Shown here one piece after another: positions 50,011 through 60,361 of a DNA stretch of 64,000 nucleotides (its first letter is position 1; every line of letters begins with the position of its first letter). The notes beneath the pieces were generated by a model. That model did not search any database. It worked only from the letters and a program-made list of their open reading frames with translations, and was not told the origin of the DNA. The DNA lies in assembly GCF_004337985.1 (NCBI RefSeq), contig NC_043741.1, positions 3,782,953-3,846,952 of the forward strand, in the 5' to 3' direction. This stretch comes from Pyricularia pennisetigena. Its lineage: Eukaryota; Ascomycota; Sordariomycetes; Magnaporthales; Pyriculariaceae. The translations under genes were made by a program, and so were the position numbers.

Positions 50011-52176
50011 CTATTGAGCCCTAGTCACCTTGACCATGAGCTCCGACTGAAGGAAAATACCGGCGAAATCCGATTTCAAGGGTGAGGCGGCGTCCACTAA
50101 CGCGAAGTCGTACCTCCGGAGCAGCTGTCATGCGGCCATGCATCTGTCAGCCTCGGAACCAGCAGAATCAACGAAGCGGGCAACAACAGAAGCCACCGAG
50201 AGTCGGTGAAGCTCCATCAATGTTCTGCATACAGCCTTGACGGGGCAACACAACAATACTCCTCCTACCCGCCAGGAAGGGACCCAGGATCCGAACAAGC
50301 CGTCGACCAAGAACTGAGACTCACCTCGACAAACATCTTGTTCAGCTCGATCAGCGCTACAGGCTTTCCGAGGCATTGCCATTTGCCATACTTGAAAATC
50401 AAATCCCACGTTGCGTTCATGGTCCTCAGGTTCTCTTCGTCCGCTTCAAGCCAGCGCTCTGGCCGGAAGCACGCTGCATCGCAGCCATAGATATCCTCAC
50501 GTTTCTGTAAAGCAAATGCCGACCAGCCAACTTCGGTACCTTCTGGCACGTTGATTCCGCAGAGCACATCGCCACCTGGAGGGACGACGACGCCCATCAG
50601 GCCAGCCACGGGCGGGTGCATACGCATGCCCTCCTTGATGACGGCCTGCAAATACGGCAGGCCCCTTGCTTCTGAGTCCGTTGCGGGCACAAAGGCGTTG
50701 CCAGTTGCGGCCAACGACTCGGCCGCCCATCGCCGAATCTCGGTGACGAGCCGTCCGTACACAATGGGCGAGCTCATGACGTACAGCATGGTCATGCGGA
50801 TCGCTGTGGCAGTCGTATCAGAGCCCGCCACAATCTGCAGCAGCAACTCGCCCTGGGCCTCCTCGCGCGTGAGCCCATGAGCCAGGAATGACCCCAGCAT
50901 GTCTCTGCGGTAAGGGTTGGCCGAGGCCAGCCTGTCGGTCACGAATTGCTTGGCGACCCTGTCCGTGTTCTCGTCATATCAGCTTTCGTGTCGATCAGAG
51001 CATGCGTAACATCCTTCTTCTGCTCCACGTCGCACCTGTGCCATGTGGTATTCGCTGGTATACGCGGGGTCCAACCTAGCTTACCCGATAAAAACGCCGA
51101 AGCCAATCTTGTCCCGCTCCGAAGGCATGAGACGGCGAAATAGCCTCGACTGCAACAGCTTGGCCATGGTAGGGAAGATGGTCAAGGTTATCATGGAGGT
51201 CATGCTTTCCTCGAGGATTTTGATGTACTGGTGGACATCTGTATCCTCGTCGGTAAAGCCGAAGCGCTCCCCAAGCCCAAGGAGACCGATGATGTCCAAG
51301 CTGGCGTACTGGACCTTGCGAGCGAGGTCCATGGGTCTGAAGGCGGTCTCGTCAGAGACGTAATTCCGCTCTATCAAGCCGATGAAGGCACTGATTCCTT
51401 TGTCGATGACATTTTCTAGACCTTCATTTCCTTTACCTGCGTACTGTGGGGTAAAGTTAGCGTTGGCCCATTGGCATATAAACGCTCGCCCGAGTGAGTA
51501 AGTAGGTGCCGAAGCATGGTGCAACGGCCCAAGAGGAAGATTTTGAGCAAATTATTGGAGAATGGAGAGAGATTGGTTTGGCCTGCTCTCCATCACAGGC
51601 AGAAAGAACACAGTCTTTTGTTTACGTACACCTGCTGCCATCTTATTGCGTAGCACGCTGTGCTCATCATCATCCCTCATCGAGATCAAGTTATCTCGCA
51701 CCGGATCGAACCTCACTGCTTGGTAGAAGTCACTCTTTTTGTAGGGTGAACGTACTGCCCAAAGCTTGCGGAGGACATCTGGATCATTGGTGACCAAGGT
51801 GTTGGGTCCGATGCGTGCAAGAGAGCCTGCATGTGTTTTCGATTAGGTGTCTCAATGTCAACCATTTGGTCCGCGTACTGAAACCAGTGTTACGTGGAGA
51901 CGAAGAACCGGAGGGGCAGGTCAGCGCCGGGAGCTCACCATATTTGTCAACAGCTTCCTTCAACGCCAGGTGCATGCTGCCGCCCATTGCATTCCGAAAC
52001 ATCCACCATTTCGACAAGCCGGTGCCAGGTGGTCCGGGGATATGTCGAAGTCGACTCCAGCTCCTGTAGATAGTGTGAGCCAGCAGGAGCGCAGCAATAG
52101 TGCCGACGAGGATGATGACAGTTCCTTTGTGGACCGAGACCGGGACCACTGTATTGAATTGGTGAATTCTTGACAT
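50011..52176 (-). CDS. Cytochrome P450 monooxygenase, pisatin-demethylase-like group (513 aa, five exons)
   Basis: Minus-strand exons 52176-51939, 51826-51630, 51443-51085, 50958-50325 and 50124-50011; introns of 112, 186, 126 and 200 bp, all in phase. Every junction was checked by continuity of P450 motifs. An N-terminal anchor (VIILVGTIAALLLAHTIY, about 22-39) puts it in the ER membrane, followed by the Pro-rich hinge IPGPPG. The I-helix AGSDTT lies at about 309-314, ExxR as EGMR at about 374-377, FRPERW near 430, and heme-binding FKYGKWQCLG with Cys460. The enzyme would hydroxylate or demethylate a small lipophilic molecule using a P450 reductase; the substrate is unknown. Overall sequence style resembles the fungal pisatin-demethylase/benzoate-hydroxylase group. 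No backbone synthase is next to it. Fourth and fifth exon join is supported by the usual LLRRYDFALVD after the exon-four end MFVE. Confidence 0.88.
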
Positions 52177-54257
52177 GGTAGGGAGGTGAGGCGCGCCGGC
52201 CGTTGCAAGACGCTGCTTGCGAAGATACGTGACCAAGCTTTGGTTGGCGGGGTGCGGCTGCTCAAAAAGCAACCAGGCCAGGAAGAAAGAACTTCGTGAG
52301 AAGATGCACAAGCTTCTTTAAGTGCACAGCAAAAAAGAAAAGTGGTGCTCGGCAGAAGTTTCTTGCAGTTGACGGGCAGTAGAGAGCTGCGGTCAGTTTG
52401 TCAAGGTTGCCGAGCACAGAGTTTGTTGGATCCGGTCAGCTTGCCAAAGGTGAAGAAAAGTTCATTGTCAGATGGGATGACATTGATGTGTGGGATGGGG
52501 ATCCCGCTTGCTTCTTCATTCATCCCACATTACTCACTGCTCAGACTCGTCAACTCACCACACCACAGTGATGGAGACATACCAGTCATGCATATCTACG
52601 CACATTTACGGAGCTATAACTGCCATAGGTACTTCCCTGTTAGTTAGAATCTGTGGAAGTGCCAGCTGATGCCACCACTATCGGAAAAGAGGGAACAAAA
52701 CGAGAGTCCAAAAAAGGAATCAAACGGCCCAATGTGCTGACCACCTGGAGGATGCACATATGTCAAACATGTTTGTCTGCAGCCCCTCGCTGTTGGTCAC
52801 TGTCCAAACAATCCAAGGGGGAATTGGCGGCTTGTATTTGACAGAAGGGATGGTGCCGGGGGCCTGTAATACGCTCCTACGTCGGCTGCTATTAGCTGGA
52901 GACGCAACTTCACTAGGGCTTTCCACTGCATCGACGCCTCATTCCAGAACATGGCCAATTATGGCAGCTCGGAACTGGACATTGGGGATTGATGAGGGTC
53001 GAACTCCCTGATTTGGCCTCTTGGCCGGCATCGCTTCGAACACGACATTCCAGACATCCCGACGGCTCGGTTTAGCTTCATGCACATTTGTGCAACGAGA
53101 TATAAGTGCTCTCGCAGATGACAGGCACCCAACCTGCTGCTATGCGACTCAATTTGACTGCCTTTTACCCGAATATTTGGGCAAGAAACTAGACAGGTTG
53201 ATGTTTCAGTCTATGTTGGCTGACGGGGCAGCAACAACAAACGGAGAATGTCCACGACATGTTTATGCATCTCGCCTACCGGCCGTGAGCTTATTGTCAA
53301 GCTTTCCGAGAGGAATAATCAGAGAATGCGCCGGTTTCCGGCCCGCTCAAGAGAGAAAAGAGACAATGGAACGGGGAGGGGTGGCTTGGCTAGCTTTTGT
53401 CGTGTCAACTGTTGGATGCTCGACACCGAATAGGGGCTAGTTCGGCAAAAGTGGTGGCATTGTTGGGATACTGCGCGTTATCGGGAACTCGGGACTTTGG
53501 TGTTAAGCTCTTCAGGCCAAGTCCGCTGTGTTCATGAAGAGGGCTGCGCAGGCACCCGGAGAGGTATGTGGCACAAACGCTCCGGGTCTGCTGTCTGCTG
53601 CTCTACCCAATAGGATACTACTACAACCACACCATTTGTTTTTTCTCTTCTCTTGTCTCTTCTGATCGTCACGATTGCGTGCCGAGGTCATCATTCCGAG
53701 ATATCAAAGAAGAAACGTTTAGATCTACTCGCTGCCGCTCCCGAAACAAAGTTTCTCACCTTGTAAAGACCCGATCATGGCCGCGATAAGCCAATAGCAT
53801 CGGAGAATATATATGAACCGAGGGCTCAAAGATTTGATGCCCAACAGCCCCCCACTCATGGCAACAGTTCATGAAGATTGTCATCATCGTGTCTCATGTG
53901 CAAGGACAATGAAACAAAGAGGGAGGATGCCGGCAGGCGAACAAACTCGGAAGTCAAGCTGATGATTGAATTCACCAGCCCACTTTCGGAAGGGAATGAT
54001 AAGTTGGGCGAGTGGATACACATCCACGATTCCTGGCTGCCGATAGCTCTTATCGGGTTCTTCTCGCGGACAAAACCAATGCATGTTCCCGTCCGTCCGG
54101 CCGGGACGAGCAGGTTGAGCGTCTGCCGTCCAACAAGCACCGCCAAGACAAAACTGTCAAGCAAGCAATCCTTCCCACCAGCTTGCTTGGTGTGGTGGCA
54201 TACGAGTTGCGTGGCTTTGGATGCGTGCTGCACATGTCAATAGATACATCTCCCTTG

Positions 54258-54284
54258 TTTTTTTTTTTTTTTTTTTTTTTTTTT
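54258..54284. repeat. Poly-T tract (27 bp)
   Basis: Uninterrupted run in the gene-free region. Confidence 0.95.
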
Positions 54285-54519
54285 GTTCTTGCGGATGCTC
54301 ATTCGGACTAAAGTCTCTCCTTGTCGCGCCTGCATAATCACATCACAGACTTATCAACCTGATTCAGTGCCACAGGGAAATCGGGTTATTCTTGTGTCAG
54401 AATGAAAAGTTGTCAGCTTGCACAGTTTGTCTGCCCCCAGTCCGTGCTACGTGTCAGACGTCTCACCGTGCATGCGCGGCTGTATTACCAGTGACAATGA
54501 GAGGAGCAATCTCTTCTTT

Positions 54520-54524
<5 letters not shown>

Positions 54525-54600
<76 letters not shown>
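54525..54600. repeat. (CT)38 microsatellite
   Basis: Perfect CT dinucleotide repeat, 76 bp, directly after a short T run. On the opposite strand it encodes only an artificial ERERER string, so it should not be called a gene. Confidence 0.97.
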
Positions 54601-54603
<3 letters not shown>

Positions 54604-55188
54604 ACCAAACAAAATACAAACAGAAAGCTGACTCTCCCAAACAAAATTTCATCAGTCACCAGAGAAACACAATCAAGTGCATAATCGAAGTCAGACTTTG
54701 CCTGCTCCTTGTCAACCTTCAGAGCCTGTCGACTGAGCATGGCCAAGCACTTGCAAAATGTTGGGTCACAAGGTAGCCGAGGCGGAGCTGGAAAAGCAAA
54801 GGGAGGAGTACAGAAGAAAACAAAAGCCACACAGGCAAACGTGTTCAACGGGGCAATGGCGGCTGGAGCACGCCCCCACCCGCTACCCTGTGTCTGGACA
54901 GTCTTCTCATTTCTCATTCCTCTTTGGATGCTTTTCTCTCTAGGAGCGGGCATACCAGAAAGGCTCGGATAAACTGCAAGTAGTACGAATTTCTGCGCTT
55001 TGGTTTTAAAGTACAAAGAATGAGTTACATAGGTATTGTGTGGGAAAGAAAGGTGACTTATTTAAACAGGCCTGCCTAACAATGACTAGCCAACTTTTTT
55101 TTGTCTAAAAAAAAAAATAAAAAATAAAAAAAGAACATGAAAGGAAAAGAAAAGTAAAAGCGCCCCACCCCACATATCTGCCGCGATC

Positions 55189-55494
55189 TCATGCCCTTCT
55201 GATTGGCGGGCCCGGGGTATCTTGTTCTTCTTCCGATTCTTCTAACCCGTCTGGGACAACTGTATAGTTCTCGGCGCCGCCCGGTCTAGTCAATGTAAAT
55301 CTGCACTTTGTGCTGGCAGATACAGCGCCCCATTCGCCGTCCACTTGAATATCCCCGGCCGACCCAGGCCAGATGCGCCCCGCTGTAACCTCTTTGTCGC
55401 CTTTTTTTATTTTGTATTTGCAGACGGCCGTTGCGGTGGCGAACTGAGGGAGGGCGAGGAGAGCGACGATGAACAAGTCGGTGTTGAAACGCAT
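55189..55494 (-). CDS. Small secreted two-cysteine protein, MAX-effector-like layout (101 aa)
   Basis: Single exon from the ATG at 55494; the frame is open further left but that part encodes leader sequence. Residues 1-22 are a signal peptide (RFNTDLFIVALLALPQF core, then ATATA). The mature chain is short, basic at the start and acidic at the end (EESEEEQDT). It has exactly two cysteines, at residues 24 and 63, 39 positions apart. Between them lie alternating hydrophobic residues that read as beta strands, and the second Cys is followed by a further strand (RFTLT). Two Cys about 40 residues apart in a roughly 60-80-residue beta protein after a signal peptide is the layout of the MAX effector fold in Magnaporthales. 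Sequence identity in that fold is very low, so this is a structural guess. A putative effector, or any other small secreted protein. Surrounded by AT-rich, repeat-containing DNA. Confidence 0.65.
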   Translation of the reverse strand: MRFNTDLFIVALLALPQFATATAVCKYKIKKGDKEVTAGRIWPGSAGDIQVDGEWGAVSASTKCRFTLTRPGGAENYTVVPDGLEESEEEQDTPGPPIRRA

Positions 55495-55787
55495 TATGAT
55501 AGATTTCTTTGTTGGGTGAAGATTAATTTTCGACAAAAAAAAAAAAAGTGGCTCGAATATTATTAGGATGTATGTCTGGGCCAAGTATAATGAATGAATG
55601 AATCAGTGAATAGCCGAGAAAAGACTAAGTAAAGAGTGTGGTGGGTTTGAATGAAAGTGTTTGAACTAGACTACTGTAGAGACTAGATGGACAGGGAGAA
55701 GATTGCGAAGCCTTTATGTATGTAGTGGTATACTGCTGTAAAAAGCTGCCTTTAACGGGTTTAAATTAATAGTACTAAATTAAACTG

Positions 55788-55823
55788 ATGATCTTACAGG
55801 TGATCCTACAGATGATCCTAAAA
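55788..55823. repeat. Imperfect tandem repeat, about 12 bp unit
   Basis: Three units resembling GATGATCCTACAG (GATGATCTTACAG, GTGATCCTACA, GATGATCCTAAAA) lie head to tail in AT-rich DNA. Confidence 0.7.
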
Positions 55824-55944
55824 ATACGTTGGGATTTCTAAAATAAACAGTCACGAGTTTGATCTTCTAATATATCTTTTCAAGCACAAATATAAGCTTG
55901 CAGGGGTAGTAGCACTTCGTATTTTGTAAGATCACGGGACCCTG

Positions 55945-55977
55945 CATACATATATATATATATGTATACATATATAA
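55945..55977. repeat. TA-rich palindromic tract
   Basis: Alternating TA run (CATACATATATATATATATG followed by TATACATATATA) that is nearly its own reverse complement and could form a hairpin. Confidence 0.75.
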
Positions 55978-56959
55978 ACGGAGAACGTTCCGACCTGGAT
56001 ACCTCTCCTAAGTGCATTATCTCTTATCTTTGTTGCATATATTACCGTGTTTCTTGTTGTTTTGAATTTGTACTAGCGCACCCATTTTGACAAGCCGCAA
56101 TCAGACGTACGTGGTGATGGTATGTATAGTGTAATGTAAATCGGGCAAACAACAACATACCTGGCGAATGTCGCCTGAATTGAGGTTAACCGCTACAAAG
56201 GAAACGGAGCTCCCATCGCACAAGTCAAGTCACTTGGCCATGAGAGCAGGTGTGTGACAACAGTTTAAGGGGGTTATCATTTTGTGCATTCGGCTGTTGG
56301 GACCCCGTGGAACACAGTTTTGTCCGACTGGTGGGTGGTTTGTCAAGTGTGTGTGGTCTTGTCCGTGTCTTGTTTGCATTACTTGTCAGCCTGTTCCACC
56401 TCTCGACTTCTCCCCTCCTCGGTTCTCTTCTCTTCCTGTGAGGACAACTCAAGAATAAAGAAAGAAAAAAAAAAGTCAAAATATAGAGACGACTATCTCT
56501 GATAGCTTACTTCAACCCATGTGGTTCATCCCATGTCTGTTTTGAAGTTGGAGAATCTTTTTGTTCAGACCGTTGTCTCAGCCAAGGCCTGTCGGATCTT
56601 TGCTTATTATTTCTTTTATCGCCATTAAAAAGGCCAATTAGGTATAACCAATCGGGCCCTGTGGCAGCCCTTTTGACTAAATACCTAACTGAAATCCTTG
56701 CGACTGACAACCAAGCTAGCGTCGACGCCAAAAGCCACCACCAAGACAAAAGCTAACCACAACTACACACCCAGACAAGACTTGACGCGCACCCACTTTT
56801 CTTTTCTTTTTGTTGTCTTGTCCCCAAGAGAAAAAAAAAAAAAGTCACACGTCCAATCCCATTCGCGGGCAGTGCCGGCTGCTTGTATTTTTTTCTTTTT
56901 TTTGTTCTTGTGCTATTTTCCTTTTTTTTTTTTTTTTCTTTTTTTTTTTCTTTTTGTTT

Positions 56960-57904
56960 NNNNNNNNNNNNNNNNNNNNNNNNNNNNNNNNNNNNNNNNN
57001 NNNNNNNNNNNNNNNNNNNNNNNNNNNNNNNNNNNNNNNNNNNNNNNNNNNNNNNNNNNNNNNNNNNNNNNNNNNNNNNNNNNNNNNNNNNNNNNNNNNN
57101 NNNNNNNNNNNNNNNNNNNNNNNNNNNNNNNNNNNNNNNNNNNNNNNNNNNNNNNNNNNNNNNNNNNNNNNNNNNNNNNNNNNNNNNNNNNNNNNNNNNN
57201 NNNNNNNNNNNNNNNNNNNNNNNNNNNNNNNNNNNNNNNNNNNNNNNNNNNNNNNNNNNNNNNNNNNNNNNNNNNNNNNNNNNNNNNNNNNNNNNNNNNN
57301 NNNNNNNNNNNNNNNNNNNNNNNNNNNNNNNNNNNNNNNNNNNNNNNNNNNNNNNNNNNNNNNNNNNNNNNNNNNNNNNNNNNNNNNNNNNNNNNNNNNN
57401 NNNNNNNNNNNNNNNNNNNNNNNNNNNNNNNNNNNNNNNNNNNNNNNNNNNNNNNNNNNNNNNNNNNNNNNNNNNNNNNNNNNNNNNNNNNNNNNNNNNN
57501 NNNNNNNNNNNNNNNNNNNNNNNNNNNNNNNNNNNNNNNNNNNNNNNNNNNNNNNNNNNNNNNNNNNNNNNNNNNNNNNNNNNNNNNNNNNNNNNNNNNN
57601 NNNNNNNNNNNNNNNNNNNNNNNNNNNNNNNNNNNNNNNNNNNNNNNNNNNNNNNNNNNNNNNNNNNNNNNNNNNNNNNNNNNNNNNNNNNNNNNNNNNN
57701 NNNNNNNNNNNNNNNNNNNNNNNNNNNNNNNNNNNNNNNNNNNNNNNNNNNNNNNNNNNNNNNNNNNNNNNNNNNNNNNNNNNNNNNNNNNNNNNNNNNN
57801 NNNNNNNNNNNNNNNNNNNNNNNNNNNNNNNNNNNNNNNNNNNNNNNNNNNNNNNNNNNNNNNNNNNNNNNNNNNNNNNNNNNNNNNNNNNNNNNNNNNN
57901 NNNN
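56960..57904. other. Assembly gap (945 N) flanked by poly-T
   Basis: Largest gap of the window, entered and left through T-rich homopolymer sequence. Upstream exons of the methyltransferase gene may be missing here. Confidence 0.95.
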
Positions 57905-58125
57905 TTTTTTTTTTTTTTTTTCCTTTCCTTGATGAGCCCCCCAGTGTCGACCAAACTGACCAGCCCGTAGCAAGAACTAGAGCGACAAGGTTTGTCCAAA
58001 AAAAACTATCCTGTCTAATGACATACTCGATACCTGATTTGAGATACCCTCTGCCTTGACCTCGGGTGGCGGTGTTGCATACCGTTAATACTCTGGGTGT
58101 AACCTGTTTTCTCGAAAAATTTTAG

Positions 58126-59397
58126 AGAGCCAGTATTATCTATGCCTGGAGACCTTTGAGAAGAAGCTCTACTTTGCGCCCGCAGACCGTGCCCACCGGG
58201 TGCTTGATGCTGGATGCGGTATTGGTGAGTAAAGAGAGCAAAATCTGGGCTTCATAGACACATGAGAGAGAGAGAGAAAAAAAAAAATCAGGTACCAGGA
58301 CTGACTGAGCAACGTTTGATAACGATAATTAGGACACTGGGTCATAGATTTCGGTAAGATCTCTGGGTGGGCAGACCACTGGGCGACGTGCTGTATCCTG
58401 CTGACGTGTCTCAATCTTTGCTATATTAGCCGAGCAGCATCCACACTCCGAGGTAAGATGGTTATGTGATATTGGGGTCACCCCCCTTTTTTTCTTCTGC
58501 CAGCAAGGGCTTGGAAGTTTGCTGGAGGGTGACCTTTTTTTTTTTATTAGAGTCACACCTCGGGGAGTCTTGAACAAAAAAAAGAGAAAAAGAATGCCGG
58601 TACCGTGCCATAAAGCAAATCTCTGAACCTGGGGCGTATGAATAGGTCATCGGGGTCGACCTGTCGCCAATACAGCCAACATTGTCAGTATACCTCGTTG
58701 GGTTTTTCCGCTGCTCCACGAAAAAAAAAAAAAAAAAAAAACACAAAGCATAAGCTAACAGACAATGCAACGCTTCCGGGCGCGCGGACCAATACCGCCC
58801 CACCCTGCCAGCATGCCACCCAATGCCGTGTTCCAGATCGACGACCTCGAGGAGGAATGGAACTTCAGTTTCAAGTTCGACTACATCCACACGCTCATGA
58901 TGGCGGGGGCGTTTCGGGACTGGCCGCGGTTCCTGGGCCAGTGCTACGAGTTCCTGGAGCGGGGCGGCCACGTCGAGGTGCAGGACATTGACTTCCCGCT
59001 GCGCTGCGACGACGGCACGATGCGGCCCGACAGCGCCGTGCGCCGCTGGTCGGACCTGATGATGGAGGCCGGGGAGCGCTCGGGCTTCAAGCTCGACGAG
59101 TGCGGCCGCGTCGCCGACATGATGCGCGCCGCCGGCTTCGTCGACGTTGTCCGCGTCCCCTTTTGCTGGCCCGTCAACCGCTGGCCCCGCGACCAGAAGC
59201 TCAAGCAGATCGGGCTCTGGGCCCAGGAGAACTTTGTCGAGGGTTGCGAGGCCATGAGCATGGCACTCTTCACCCGCTTCATGGGCTGGACGAGGGACGA
59301 AGTCGTCGACTTTAGCGCCCGCGTCCGCGCCGACCTGGCCGACACGAGCATACATGCCTACTTCCCCATCTACGTCACTTACGGCCGGAAACCCTAA
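58126..59397 (+). CDS. LaeA-like SAM-dependent methyltransferase, 5' end unresolved (at least 254 aa)
   Basis: Exons read: 58126-58224, 58333-58353 (21 bp), 58430-58452 (23 bp), 58646-58683 and 58812-59397, with in-phase GT..AG introns of 108, 76, 193 and 128 bp. Joined, they give ESQYYLCLETFEKKL, motif I as VLDAGCGIGHWVIDF (SAM-binding loop), AEQHPHSEVIGVDLSPIQPT, MPPNAVFQIDDLEEEWNF, and a C-terminal half with FDYIHTLMMAGAFRDWPRF. This is the class I fold of the fungal TAM/LaeA-like family, which includes secondary-metabolism regulators and small-molecule methyltransferases. The first exon cannot be placed. A LaeA-like DLRYPLP string occurs at about 58036-58056, but a TGA follows directly. 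Either the start lies in the gap with a missed micro-exon, or the 5' end is broken. Convergent with a paralogue at 60362. Confidence 0.72.
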
Positions 59398-60361
59398 GGG
59401 AGGGGAGTGGGTAAGCAAGAGCCTAAGAAACGAGAGACTATGACGGACGGGATGTTTATTCCTATTGTTAGGAATGCCTGTGGGGAAATAATGGGGGAAA
59501 ACATTGCTGAATTGTGATTTGCGAGTGCCTTCTTCTTTCCCCCTCAAGCTGGATTGGACGGCAGAGTACTCCCTAGCGATCCAGTATAATTATGCAGTGT
59601 CAGAATTGCTACCCAACACGGCACGAGAAAAAAAAAAAAAGAAAAAAATCCCGAAATGACAGTTTGCCACATTCTTTTGGTTGTCAGAATGGGCCGATTA
59701 ACCATTGTAAACGTCCCTTGGAGTGACTCTAAATACGTGGGGTCTCTGAACCCAGCCTGCCGGGCTGTTCCCCAGAGTCATATAAGCTGAATTGGTCACC
59801 AGGACCTTTTCTTCCCTCCTGGAGTTACCGACAGGATGGTCACATCTGGATCATCCAACTGCATGCGAGAACCCGCTTGGTAGATGTGTGGGGCGGGGCA
59901 GGGGGCTGTCTATCGGGATTGGCGGCATCTTCATGCCTGCAAATTTTCCATGATGCGGGACGGGGACTTTTATAAGGATGGTTCGACAAACGAGCCAAGA
60001 CCAGCTGGCTTCGCAGTGCAAATCGGGGATTTCCTTTCAGGAAGTCTTGGTTGGGTGTGTAGCATTCATGCGCATCGCGATAATGGCGGCCCTGCTATTC
60101 GTCACGGACGCCTTAGGACTTGACCATGACCGTCTCGGGTGAACCCGAGCTCGGGCGCCAGCAAGCTTTCCCCGTAAAGCCTTGGGCACTGATGCAGATA
60201 CTTCTTTTGGACTTTTGGTTTCATTTGGGCTGTTTTCATTTGTACTTTCGTCTGAATTTACAGTTTCAATGTAGCTTCATGCGTCTGGACGACCGGCGGG
60301 GTGGTGGCGCAGGGTGCATGTTTGCTGTCGGGAGGGCGCTGTAGAAGGCTGTCATGAACTG
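59398..60361. other. Convergent intergenic region between the two methyltransferase genes
   Basis: About 960 bp holding both 3' ends; an A-rich run lies at 59627-59647. No gene is seen. Confidence 0.6.

Larger units (their letters stand above)
52177..55188. other. Long gene-free region with a CT microsatellite
   Basis: About 3 kb without a supported gene. It contains a 27-bp T run at 54258-54284 and a long CT microsatellite at 54525-54600. Frames of 100-190 codons occur, but they either run through the microsatellite or lack any protein-like character. Confidence 0.55.
55495..58125. other. AT-rich intergenic region with a 945-bp gap
   Basis: AT-rich DNA (55560-56060) with a short tandem repeat at 55788-55823 and a TA-rich palindromic stretch at 55945-55977, then sequence without a gene, then the gap 56960-57904 flanked by long T runs. 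The start of the methyltransferase gene ending at 59397 probably lies in or just after the gap. Confidence 0.55.

Noticed and set aside
53021..53440. Plus-strand frame of 139 codons in the gene-free region
   Set aside because: No signal peptide, no domain, random composition and no splice partners.
54447..55016. Minus-strand frame of 189 codons
   Set aside because: Its core is an Arg-Glu string produced by the CT microsatellite.
56698..58059. Frames of 350-450 codons across the 945-bp gap
   Set aside because: Most of the length is undetermined sequence flanked by homopolymer; they are not evidence of coding.
58462..59547. Minus-strand frame of 361 codons opposite the first methyltransferase
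   Set aside because: Runs across introns and a poly-A tract of the true gene; no domain.
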